This document shows positions 15,037 through 22,603 of a DNA stretch of 35,898 bases, one piece after another. Made by a program: the position numbers and the translations under genes. The DNA is from Geobacter sp. (GTDB lineage Bacteria; Desulfobacterota; Desulfuromonadia; Geobacterales; Geobacteraceae), in contig DAIEGL010000033.1 in assembly GCA_027356255.1 (NCBI GenBank), forward strand, positions 1 through 35,898, read 5' to 3'. Under the pieces are notes generated by a model. The model ran no database searches. It was not told the origin of the DNA and was given only the letters and a program-made list of their open reading frames with translations. How positions within the stretch are numbered: position 1 is the first letter of the stretch; the number at the start of each line of letters is the position of its first letter.

Positions 15037-16566
15037 GTGAAAATTCGTACAAAACTCGTCAGCAGTTTTTGCGCCTGCATCATTGTCATGCTGGCAATTC
15101 TTGGCAGTATTATATATTTAACCTTTGAGGAAGGGATTTATAACGACCGGCAGGAAATATTCAGTTTGAAGGCGGCAAACACCGCCAAAGCGTTTAACGC
15201 TGCAATAGAGAAGGAAATTGATATCTTTGGGCAAAGCCATAAAGAGGCTTTTGCAGGCAAGTCAAAGCCCAGCTTGCAGAGCGGATTTCACCGTTGTGAG
15301 GGTGCTAACGGAATTCGTCTTTTTTCCGAAGTCAGCGTTATCAGTCCTGATGGGAATATCCGCACAATATGTTCTCAACTCCCGGATGGGAAAAGCACAG
15401 CAATCGCTCTGCAGGTGGCGGCCCGCAACATAGCTCCCAACACGCCGCAATTCGTCATGTTACCTGATGGGTTATATCTACTTTATCCTGATAGCAACGA
15501 CCGGTCTTCAGCGCTGTTGATTGCAGCAAAGATTGAGAAGGATGAGTTGCGTAAACTGCTGGGTTCTCTCAACGAAGTTAAGGATTCACTTCTCGTCGTC
15601 AGTTCCGGTTCGCAAACATTCCTGAATTTGGCCACCAGTAAATCGTCTCAGGATCTTGTGGATATTTATCCAAAGGAGATGCAGCAACAGAGGATCGGTC
15701 GCAAAAAGGAACAAATAAAATTGCCGGCCCTGATTGTTTGCGACAATAACGTGTTGGGTCTTAAACTGACCCACGTCGTTTCACGCGAATTCCTTTTGCA
15801 CGATTTGGTAAAACTTAAAAATCGTATTGTATCCGCCATCATCCTGATTGGGTGGATGTCGATCTGGGTCGTGCTCATTATCGCCCATCGTCTTTCCCGC
15901 CCTATCATCAAATTGTCAAAAGCGACTAATGATATAGTTACTTTTGGTAACGACGAGAAACTTGACTTTATCGCGACAGGGGATGAAGTCGGCATGCTGG
16001 CACAGAATTTTGAAACCATGCGCCTGAAGATCCTGGAACTGATAGCAAAGGACCCCCTGACGGATACTTACAATCGACGCTATCTCATGCATATTCTTGA
16101 GCAGGAAACGGCGAGGGCTCTCCGTGAGCATGAGGCGCTATCGTGCATCATGTTCGACATGGATCATTTCAAGGCCATTAACGACACCTACGGCCATCCG
16201 GCAGGTGATGAAGTACTGGCTGAACTGGGGAGAAGGCTGAAGTTGCATACACGTATCTATGATACGGTGGCGCGCTTTGGTGGTGAGGAGTTTGTCGTGC
16301 TCTCGCCGGGGATTGGCCAGGATGATGCCAGATCTATTGCGGAAAGGATTAGGGTTTCATTGGAAAATGACCCAATGGAATGGCAAGGGTTAAAAATCCA
16401 TAACACCATCAGCGCCGGGATTGCAAGCATCGACGAGGCAATAGTCAATAGCACGGAAAAACTGATTGTCTGCGCCGATAGGGCGCTTTATATGGCTAAA
16501 AGATCGGGGCGGAACCAAACCGTCATTTATGAGGCAGATCATGACAGTCCGGGCGACTCAGCGTAA
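15037..16566 (+). CDS. Membrane-anchored diguanylate cyclase (sensor-HAMP-GGDEF)
   Basis: The 509-residue protein makes a cyclic dinucleotide. It has a membrane helix (about 7-30), a periplasmic sensor region (about 31-262), a second helix (about 263-284), HAMP (about 285-335) and GGDEF (about 336-495). The catalytic signature is GGEEF (415-419). RIYD (406-409), five residues before it, is an intact I-site for product inhibition. Asn382 and Asp391 match the guanine-contacting Asn335 and Asp344 of PleD. Since Hypr cyclases that make cyclic AMP-GMP have Ser at the Asp position, this one should make c-di-GMP. The start is GTG at 15037. The GC content is visibly lower than in neighbours. The sensed signal is unknown. 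Confidence 0.92.
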   Translation: MKIRTKLVSSFCACIIVMLAILGSIIYLTFEEGIYNDRQEIFSLKAANTAKAFNAAIEKEIDIFGQSHKEAFAGKSKPSLQSGFHRCEGANGIRLFSEVSVISPDGNIRTICSQLPDGKSTAIALQVAARNIAPNTPQFVMLPDGLYLLYPDSNDRSSALLIAAKIEKDELRKLLGSLNEVKDSLLVVSSGSQTFLNLATSKSSQDLVDIYPKEMQQQRIGRKKEQIKLPALIVCDNNVLGLKLTHVVSREFLLHDLVKLKNRIVSAIILIGWMSIWVVLIIAHRLSRPIIKLSKATNDIVTFGNDEKLDFIATGDEVGMLAQNFETMRLKILELIAKDPLTDTYNRRYLMHILEQETARALREHEALSCIMFDMDHFKAINDTYGHPAGDEVLAELGRRLKLHTRIYDTVARFGGEEFVVLSPGIGQDDARSIAERIRVSLENDPMEWQGLKIHNTISAGIASIDEAIVNSTEKLIVCADRALYMAKRSGRNQTVIYEADHDSPGDSA

Positions 16567-16782
16567 GCGATCCTCATTGCATTTGGTGTCTATGCCCGCC
16601 AACCAGTAGAGTGGGCAGATATGGAAAATACCACTCGACATAATTATCAATCCGAAAATCCCGATTAACAACTTGCCAATTCCGTCGGAAATAATCGGAT
16701 TGCCACAAAAACCGATGTAAATAAGCAAAGAGCCTACCGTTATTCGAACATACCCGTCAATTGTGCCGACATTTTTCTTCAA
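16558..16782 (-). CDS. DUF2892 (YgaP-like) small membrane protein
   Basis: The 74-residue protein has the KKNVGTIDGYVRITVGS start and two hydrophobic helices (about 13-30 and 33-55) typical of DUF2892. This family is often fused to rhodanese domains in YgaP. The start is TTG at 16782, after a GGTGGGGG ribosome-binding site. It overlaps the end of the diguanylate cyclase by 9 nt, tail to tail. Function is unknown. Confidence 0.8.
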   Translation of the reverse strand: MKKNVGTIDGYVRITVGSLLIYIGFCGNPIISDGIGKLLIGIFGLIIMSSGIFHICPLYWLAGIDTKCNEDRLR

Positions 16783-16857
16783 GATGCCCCCACCTATTTT
16801 CTCTGAAGTTGTTCAACTAAATTCACTTATCGGATGGTTCAAGGGATTTATTTAGTC

Positions 16858-17094
16858 CTATTTTCCGGTCATCTGCTCCTTTACCTGTGCAGGATGAGGG
16901 TAAAAGAGCGGCGCCCCTTCATCAATGTCCCAAGCCGCATGCCAGTGCCGATAGAGGCCGAATAGATCTCGCACTTCAGTGCTGCCAGAGGTGGCGAAGA
17001 CGGGGAACTCGTTGTTCTCTTCGGGTTGATTTGTCGGCTTGCTAAAGGTGGAATAAATGTTAATGTTTGCTAAAGATTTTGTTTGAACACACAT
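16858..17094 (-). CDS. Possible small protein or gene remnant
   Basis: A 78-residue frame from ATG 17094 to a stop at 16858 has a protein-like C-terminal half (LFGLYRHWHAAWDIDEGAPL and FYPHPAQVKEQ). An upstream extension to 17313 overlaps the sigma-54 regulator and looks like a shadow. No family is recognised. It might be the tail of a lost gene. Apart from this frame and the DUF2892 gene, the 580 nt before the regulator contain nothing supported. Confidence 0.3.
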   Translation of the reverse strand: MCVQTKSLANINIYSTFSKPTNQPEENNEFPVFATSGSTEVRDLFGLYRHWHAAWDIDEGAPLFYPHPAQVKEQMTGK

Positions 17095-17149
17095 TGTGGC
17101 CGTCGGCAACCGCCGCTTTTGGGCCAAGTAACAGCCACAAGGAGATACC

Positions 17150-18670
17150 ATGCAGGAACTGCTTGAAATGGAGCGGTTCGTTTCCAATTCCATGGCAAGA
17201 ATCATCACTGTCTCGGCCGATCTGGTTGCCCGGGAAATTGCGGTCTTGATGGGGCAGATGCTTGCTACGTGCGGTTTCGACCGTTGCGGCCTGATGATGC
17301 TGACCCAGGACAAGACCGAGGCGCGGGCCTCACATGCCTGTCACGGAGAAGGCATCGCAGCCGTGCCGGACACATACACACTCAGGGATCTGTTTCCCTG
17401 GACAGGTGAAAACCTGTTGTACGGAAACATCGTCACCTTTTCCAGTCTCGCCGAGTTGCCGCCGCAGGCGGAAACCGACCGCCGAAACTATGCGGCGTTG
17501 GGGGTACAATCGTACCTTGCCATCCCGATATACGCCGGCGGATCGGTGGAATTCTTCATTGATGCCCATCAAGTCCATGCCAGACGCATCTGGAGCAAGG
17601 AAAGCATTTCACTGTTGCGCCTGTTCGGTGAAGTCTGTGCGAATGCTATGGTAGGGGGGCAAACCCGGAACGAGGAGGTTCGGTTGCAGTTCGTGAGGTT
17701 TGTGTCCGATCTTTCGGTCAATCACAACGAGCAAATAATCGGCCAGAGTGCTGCCCTTGACAAGGTCTTGCGGCTTGTTGAGCAGGTCGCGGCAACCGAT
17801 TCGACGGTACTCATCTGTGGCGAGACAGGCACCGGCAAGGAACTCGTGGCACGAGCTATCCAGGAACTCAGCCTGCGCCGGAACAAACCCATGGTAAAGG
17901 TGAACTGCGCGTCGCTGCCGGCTGCCCTGGTGGAGAGCGAACTGTTCGGCCGCGAGAAGGGGGCATACACCGGTGCGCTCACACGGCAGGCTGGACGCTT
18001 CGAGGTGGCCGACGGGGCGACTATCTTCCTCGACGAGATTTCGGAAATGTCCCCGGAACTCCAGGCGAAGCTCCTGCGGGTCCTGCAGGAGGGGCAATTC
18101 GAGCGGCTGGGGAGCACGAAAACCATCCATGTGGATGTGCGGGTGATTGCTGCCACCAACCGCAATCTTGCCGACGAGGTAAAAAAAGGGACATTCCGGG
18201 AGGACCTTTACTATCGCCTGAACGTCTTTCAGATCGTCGTTCCGCCGCTGCGTGAACGGGCAGAGGACATTCCCCTCCTGGCCTGGGCCTTTGTCAATGA
18301 ATTCAACGAAAAGATGGGGAAGAAGATCAACAGGATCGCCAAATCGGACATGATTGCGCTGCAGAACTATCACTGGCCGGGAAACGTCCGCGAACTGCGC
18401 AATGTCATCGAATACGGCGTCATTGTCTCCACCGGCAACGGGCTGCACGTGCGGCTGCCCGAAGGGAGCGGGGAAAAGCCAGCCCGGCCCCTGCTGATGG
18501 ACGAGGTCGAGCGGCAGCATATTACGAGGGTACTCCAGCGCACCGGCTGGCGTATCAAGGGGGAGAACGGTGCTGCCAGGATTCTGGGGATGAACCCGTC
18601 CACCCTCTATTCGCGGATGCAGAAATTAGGTATAGCGGTTCGAAATGGTCAAGACGAGATATCGCCTTAA
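17150..18670 (+). CDS. GAF-like sensor / sigma-54 interaction / Fis-type HTH transcriptional activator
   Basis: The 506-residue enhancer-binding protein has a GAF-like sensor (about 1-170), an AAA+ domain (about 193-425) and a C-terminal Fis-type HTH (about 452-490, ILGMNPSTLYSRM). AAA+ landmarks are Walker A GETGTGK (224-230), GAYTGA (271-276; a Tyr variant of the sigma-54-binding GAFTGA), Walker B IFLDE (292-296) and the WPGNVREL segment. It activates sigma-54 promoters in response to a signal bound by the GAF domain; no receiver domain is present. The start at 17150 follows AAGGAGA. Targets are unknown, and no clean sigma-54 promoter was found in the neighbouring gaps. Confidence 0.93.
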   Translation: MQELLEMERFVSNSMARIITVSADLVAREIAVLMGQMLATCGFDRCGLMMLTQDKTEARASHACHGEGIAAVPDTYTLRDLFPWTGENLLYGNIVTFSSLAELPPQAETDRRNYAALGVQSYLAIPIYAGGSVEFFIDAHQVHARRIWSKESISLLRLFGEVCANAMVGGQTRNEEVRLQFVRFVSDLSVNHNEQIIGQSAALDKVLRLVEQVAATDSTVLICGETGTGKELVARAIQELSLRRNKPMVKVNCASLPAALVESELFGREKGAYTGALTRQAGRFEVADGATIFLDEISEMSPELQAKLLRVLQEGQFERLGSTKTIHVDVRVIAATNRNLADEVKKGTFREDLYYRLNVFQIVVPPLRERAEDIPLLAWAFVNEFNEKMGKKINRIAKSDMIALQNYHWPGNVRELRNVIEYGVIVSTGNGLHVRLPEGSGEKPARPLLMDEVERQHITRVLQRTGWRIKGENGAARILGMNPSTLYSRMQKLGIAVRNGQDEISP

Positions 18671-18787
18671 AGACGAAATTCCGCCCTTTCCGATACATCA
18701 GCCCACCCGGTAATCCCGCCCTAATCTGGGGAACCCATCAAATTCACACAATTTTTTTCACGAGAGGTTGAACGACCTGACATTGGC

Positions 18788-19174
18788 ATGAATCTGGGAT
18801 TGGTTATGTCCATGATGCTGGCAATGGTGAAAATAGGGCCTTCTCCTGGCAAACGCCAGGAAATCCTCGATATTCTGCTTTCTGTCAAGGGACCAACCCT
18901 GGCAGCCCCGGGCTGCCGTGCCTGTTCGATTTACGAGGAGCATGGTGAAGAGCAGATCATTGCCTACGTAGAACTATGGCAGTCCCCGGCGGAAATGTAT
19001 CGTCACATCCGCTCCGCACTCTATTCCAGGATACTCGAGGCAATGGAGCTATCCACCAGGACTCCCGAAATCAATTTCCACATGATCTTGAGGACTGAGG
19101 GAATGGAGTTGATCGAAAACTTGCGAAGTATGCCTGCCACTCCTTTGGGGCAGGCGTATCCCCCTAGGTCGTAA
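18788..19174 (+). CDS. ABM-domain (antibiotic biosynthesis monooxygenase-like) protein
   Basis: The protein has up to 128 residues. From about residue 12 it follows the ABM ferredoxin-like fold: MVKIGPSPGKRQEILDIL, APGCRACSIYEE, IIAYVELWQSPAEMYRHIRS and a final IRTE-like strand. Relatives include quinol monooxygenases and small heme- or quinone-acting enzymes; the reaction here is not predictable. The start is uncertain. ATG 18788 has no good ribosome-binding site, while 18806 has GGGATTGG upstream and gives a more typical length. Confidence 0.7.
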   Translation: MNLGLVMSMMLAMVKIGPSPGKRQEILDILLSVKGPTLAAPGCRACSIYEEHGEEQIIAYVELWQSPAEMYRHIRSALYSRILEAMELSTRTPEINFHMILRTEGMELIENLRSMPATPLGQAYPPRS

Positions 19175-19212
19175 CGCATCGGCACCATATTTTCCGGAAA
19201 GGGAGGCGCATC

Positions 19213-19917
19213 ATGAAAACAATCAGGACAGCAGGCATGTTCGTAATGGTCGTGGCGGCTGCACTGCAATTCGGCGGCTGCGCAGTGGGAAGCTATCAGG
19301 CACGCAGTGTGGATCTCAATGCTTCATCACCCCTGGTCAACCCGGATATCCTCGTCAAAGGGACCGGTGACCAGGCCCTCTACCGTTATGTGAAGCCGGG
19401 GGTGAACGCCAAGAAGTACGACAAGGTAATGATCGATCCGGTCCTTGTCAGAAAGGATGGGGAACTGGACAATGATGAGCTGGAAAACTTTCAGAAACTT
19501 GCCAACAACGCCTACGTCTACCTGACGCGGGAACTGGAGAAGGATTATAGGGTCGTCCAGGTACCCGGACCTGGCACATTCAGGGTCCAGATGGCCATCA
19601 TCGACGCCGACAGCTCGAAGCCGGTACGCAACACCCTGTCAACCTTAATGCCGATCGGCATCGGGCTCTCCCTGGTACAATATACCGCCACCGGCAAGCA
19701 GTCAGGGGTGGGGGAAATAACAGTGGAAATGAAGATCACCGATGCCGACACCGGGGAGCTGCTCGGCGCAGCGCTCGACCGGCGCGTCGGCGGCAAGGAA
19801 ATCTCCAAGCTCTGGAGCAAATGGTACAACGCCGATGATGCCTTGCAGTACTGGGCGAAGAGGCTGCGCTTTGTGCTGTGCGATATGCGCGGAGGGGGAA
19901 ACTGCGTGAAGCCCTAG
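19213..19917 (+). CDS. DUF3313-family lipoprotein
   Basis: The 234-residue precursor has a lipobox (QFGGC, Cys23) after a hydrophobic signal peptide. The body (KKYDKVMIDPV, LTRELEKDYRVVQVPGPGT and ITDADTGELLGA) matches DUF3313, an envelope lipoprotein family of unknown function. The ATG follows AAGGGAGG. The TAG stop is followed in the same frame by about 50 more codons ending in a recognisable tail of a different protein (see the next entry). Confidence 0.85.
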   Translation: MKTIRTAGMFVMVVAAALQFGGCAVGSYQARSVDLNASSPLVNPDILVKGTGDQALYRYVKPGVNAKKYDKVMIDPVLVRKDGELDNDELENFQKLANNAYVYLTRELEKDYRVVQVPGPGTFRVQMAIIDADSSKPVRNTLSTLMPIGIGLSLVQYTATGKQSGVGEITVEMKITDADTGELLGAALDRRVGGKEISKLWSKWYNADDALQYWAKRLRFVLCDMRGGGNCVKP

Positions 19918-20070
19918 CAGTCGCGGGGATCGGGAATCGATGTCAGGGTGCGAGACAAGGAGAATCTGGAGAAGATAAAGAAGGGCGAGGTGAAGGTGGG
20001 GGACCAGATCGAGATAACCTATACCCAGGCGCTGGCCATTTCGGTCGATAAGGTAGCGCCGGGAAAATAA
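19918..20070 (+). pseudogene. C-terminal remnant of a periplasmic protein, in frame with the DUF3313 gene
   Basis: Directly after the TAG of the DUF3313 gene, the same frame reads on to TAA at 20068-20070. From 19933 it encodes RDKENLEKIKKGEVKVGDQI and ends EITYTQALAISVDKVAPGK. The GDQIEITYTQALAISV pattern resembles the end of a widespread small periplasmic protein family with no assigned role. No suitable start or N-terminus is present, so it is a remnant. A deletion that fused the two genes, or a recombination scar, would explain it. Confidence 0.6.
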
Positions 20071-20091
20071 GGGTACCGCTCAGGAGCATGT

Positions 20092-21294
20092 ATGAAATCA
20101 ACGTCGTTCCGGATGGGTGCGTTGAACCTGTTCGTCATCCTCCTGCTGACTCTGCCTCTGCAGTCCGTGGCCCAAGGCGGTGGCGATGACCCGCAGCAGA
20201 AAAAGCTGTCGAAGGAGGAATTGGCGCAGTTGGTGGCGCCGATCGCCCTGTACCCCGACGATCTGGTCGTGCAGATACTGATGGCCTCGACCTATCCCCT
20301 GGAAATCGTCCAGGCCGACCGGTGGGTGCGGCAGCACAAGGAGCTCAAGGGGGACGCCATGGCCAAGGCCCTGGAGAAGGAGAGCTGGGACCCGAGCGTC
20401 AAGTCGCTGGTGAACTTCCCTTCTGTGCTCGCGGCCATGAGCGAGAAGCTCGACGTCACGTCGAAGCTCGGCGATGCCTTCCTGGCCCAGCAGAAGGACG
20501 TGATGGCGACCATCCAGGAGTTGCGGCGGAAGGCCTATGACGCGGGGAACCTGAAGTCGGCCAAGGAGCAGAAGGTGGTGGTCGAGAAGGAGACGATCGT
20601 CATTCAGCCCGCCAGTCCGGAGGTCGTCTACGTTCCCAGCTACAGCCCGACGGTGGTTTACGGCGCATGGGCCTATCCCGCCTATCCCCCCTACTACTAT
20701 TATCCGCCGCCGCCCCCTGCCTACCCGCCTTACTATTTCGCCGCCGGCGTCGCCGTCGGCGTCGCCTGGGGCTATGCCTGGGGCAACTGCAACTGGCACG
20801 GCGGCAGCGTGAATTATAACGTTAACCAAAACATCAACATAAACAACAATATAAACCGCAATAATTACGTGAAACCGAGTGATGGACGGCCTGGACAGGG
20901 CGGCCAGGGGACCTGGCAGCACGACCCGAGCCACCGCCAGGGGGTTGCCTACAAGGACAAGGCGACGGCCCAGAAATACGGCCAGTCGCCGGCGCGTTCG
21001 GCCGAGGGGCGGCGCGAAGCCCGCGGCTTCGGCGACGGCCGCGGCGGCCCGAGCGGGCAGGACCGGGGAGGAACCGGTGCCAAGGGTGGCGCCGACCGTG
21101 GCGCCGCTGCCAGGGGAGCTCGGGACAGTGCCTTCGGCGGCGGGTTCGGCAGTGGCGGCGCGGAACGCATGGCGAGCGAGCGGGGGAGCGCCAGCCGTGC
21201 CAGTGCCGGCGGCATGAGCTCTCGCAGCGGCGGATTCGGTGGCGGCGCCAGGTCCGGTGAAGGTTTCGGTGGTGGTGGCGGCCGGCGCAGATGA
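20092..21294 (+). CDS. DUF3300 exported protein with low-complexity tail
   Basis: The 400-residue precursor has a signal peptide (to about residue 28). A helical DUF3300 domain follows at about 38-185: LAQLVAPIALYPDDLVVQIL, VQADRWVRQHKELKG, SWDPSVKSLVNFPSVL and EVVYVPSYSPTVVYG. Then come a Pro/Tyr-rich stretch (about 195-220), a hydrophobic Gly/Ala segment, an Asn-rich block (about 243-265, NVNQNININNNINRNN) and a Gly/Arg/Ser-rich tail. The domain's function is unknown. It lies 49 nt upstream of the DUF2950 gene, a common pairing. Confidence 0.85.
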   Translation: MKSTSFRMGALNLFVILLLTLPLQSVAQGGGDDPQQKKLSKEELAQLVAPIALYPDDLVVQILMASTYPLEIVQADRWVRQHKELKGDAMAKALEKESWDPSVKSLVNFPSVLAAMSEKLDVTSKLGDAFLAQQKDVMATIQELRRKAYDAGNLKSAKEQKVVVEKETIVIQPASPEVVYVPSYSPTVVYGAWAYPAYPPYYYYPPPPPAYPPYYFAAGVAVGVAWGYAWGNCNWHGGSVNYNVNQNININNNINRNNYVKPSDGRPGQGGQGTWQHDPSHRQGVAYKDKATAQKYGQSPARSAEGRREARGFGDGRGGPSGQDRGGTGAKGGADRGAAARGARDSAFGGGFGSGGAERMASERGSASRASAGGMSSRSGGFGGGARSGEGFGGGGGRRR

Positions 21295-21342
21295 TCATCG
21301 GGGAAGACGACATCCGGCAGTAGCCACAGACGGGGGAACACC

Positions 21343-22299
21343 ATGACGGTCATGAAATACCGCAAAGGCAACCTTTCTCGCTGCCTGCTCATCCTGCCGG
21401 CCGTGCTGCTGATCCTGACCCTGGGAGTGCCTGCCCTGGCAGCGTCTGCGGGGAGCAGGCAGAAATCCTTCGCTTCGCCGGAAGAGGCGGTGCACGGCCT
21501 CATTGCCGCCTTGAAGGCGAACGACGACAAGAAGCTGTCAACAATCCTCGGCCCCGGTTCCCAGTCCCTCATCTCGTCGGGCGACAGGGTGGCGGACCGG
21601 GCCGGCAGGGCCGAGGTTGTGAGGCTCTATGGGGAAAAGAACCGGATCGAACAGGTGAATCCCGACAAAGTGCTGCTCGCCATCGGCAATCAGGATTACC
21701 CGGTGCCGATCCCGGTCGTCAAACGGGGGAATGCCTGGGTCTTCGATACCAAGGCGGGGATGGAAGAGATCCTCAACCGGCGGATCGGCCGGAACGAACT
21801 GAAGGCAATCGACGTCGCCCGTGCGTATGTGGATGCCCAGCGCGAGTATGCGTTCAACGAGCGGGGGGGCGTCGAGGCGCTGGAATTCGCCCAGAAATTC
21901 CTCAGCACACCGGGCAAGCAGGACGGTCTCTACTGGCCGGCGCCGGAAGGCGAAGAGGAAAGCCCCCTCGGTCCGTTCGTCGCCCAGGCAGCCCGGGAGG
22001 GATATACAAAGGGAAAGGACAATAAACCCGTCCCATTCCATGGCTATTACTTCAGGATACTTAAGGCGCAGGGGAAGCACGCGGAGGGGGGCGATTTCAA
22101 CTATGTGGTGAACGGCCACATGATCCTCGGCTTTGCCCTCGTAGCCTACCCGGCGCAGTATGCGGCGTCCGGCATCATGACCTTCATCGTGAACCAGGAT
22201 GGTGTCGTCTACCAGAAGAACCTGGGCAAGAACAGCGGCAGGGTCGCGGCAGATATGAAACTCTTCGACCCTGACAAGAGCTGGCGGAAAGTCGAATGA
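21343..22299 (+). CDS. DUF2950 exported protein
   Basis: The 318-residue precursor has a signal peptide (to about residue 34, PALAA). The DUF2950 body contains FASPEEAVHGLIAALKANDD, WVFDTKAGMEEILNRRIGRN, DVARAYVDAQREYAF, DGLYWPAPEGEEESPLGPF, PFHGYYFRILKAQG and TFIVNQDGVVYQKNLG. Its role is unknown. It follows DUF3300 in the same transcript. The start has GGGGGAA before it. A long hairpin about 90 nt downstream may end the transcript. Confidence 0.88.
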   Translation: MTVMKYRKGNLSRCLLILPAVLLILTLGVPALAASAGSRQKSFASPEEAVHGLIAALKANDDKKLSTILGPGSQSLISSGDRVADRAGRAEVVRLYGEKNRIEQVNPDKVLLAIGNQDYPVPIPVVKRGNAWVFDTKAGMEEILNRRIGRNELKAIDVARAYVDAQREYAFNERGGVEALEFAQKFLSTPGKQDGLYWPAPEGEEESPLGPFVAQAAREGYTKGKDNKPVPFHGYYFRILKAQGKHAEGGDFNYVVNGHMILGFALVAYPAQYAASGIMTFIVNQDGVVYQKNLGKNSGRVAADMKLFDPDKSWRKVE

Positions 22300-22390
22300 A
22301 TCTCCGGCGGTGACCGGCGAGCTTCAGAAGACGACTGCGGCCAGCTCTACCCGGCCACGCTCCTAGCGGGAGTAGAGGATCGCCTTCGCC

Positions 22391-22430
22391 GAGACGACAT
22401 GTCGTCCTTCGGATGATATGTCGTCTTAGT
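22391..22430 (+). terminator. Long hairpin after DUF2950: terminator or operator
   Basis: GACGACATGTCGTCC (22393-22407) pairs along its whole length with GGATGATATGTCGTC (22411-22425), with two G-U pairs and a TTC loop; A22392 and T22426 extend it. TTAGTTTGT follows, a weak T tract. The left arm is itself a perfect 14-bp palindrome (22393-22406), and the right arm is a 12-of-14 copy of it. The DNA therefore also looks like two operator sites 19 bp apart, ahead of the efflux operon. The rest of the 304-nt gap 22300-22603 shows nothing supported. Confidence 0.5.
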
Positions 22431-22603
22431 TTGTACATTACCCCCTTCCATCCTCCTGTCGTATCGAGAATATCCCTTTAATATCAACCGGTTCAAACTC
22501 CCGTGCGATGGCCGGGTAATGGCATGCTTCTGGAAAGGTACGTGACCATGAAGCTGCGTCGTCAACACCGTTCATCGATCTTTGCCGGATCACGGGGGGT
22601 AAC

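Noticed and set aside
18780-18805. Possible sigma-54 promoter TTGGCATG-N4-TGGGA before the ABM gene
   Set aside because: The -12 element lacks the TTGC form (GG instead of GC) and the site overlaps the candidate start codon. A similar weak match near 22518 (TGGCATG-CTTC-TGGA) fails the same test.
20800-20860. Repetitive Asn codons as a possible tandem DNA repeat or CRISPR-like array
   Set aside because: The repeats are short, imperfect and in frame; they are protein low complexity and not a spaced repeat array.
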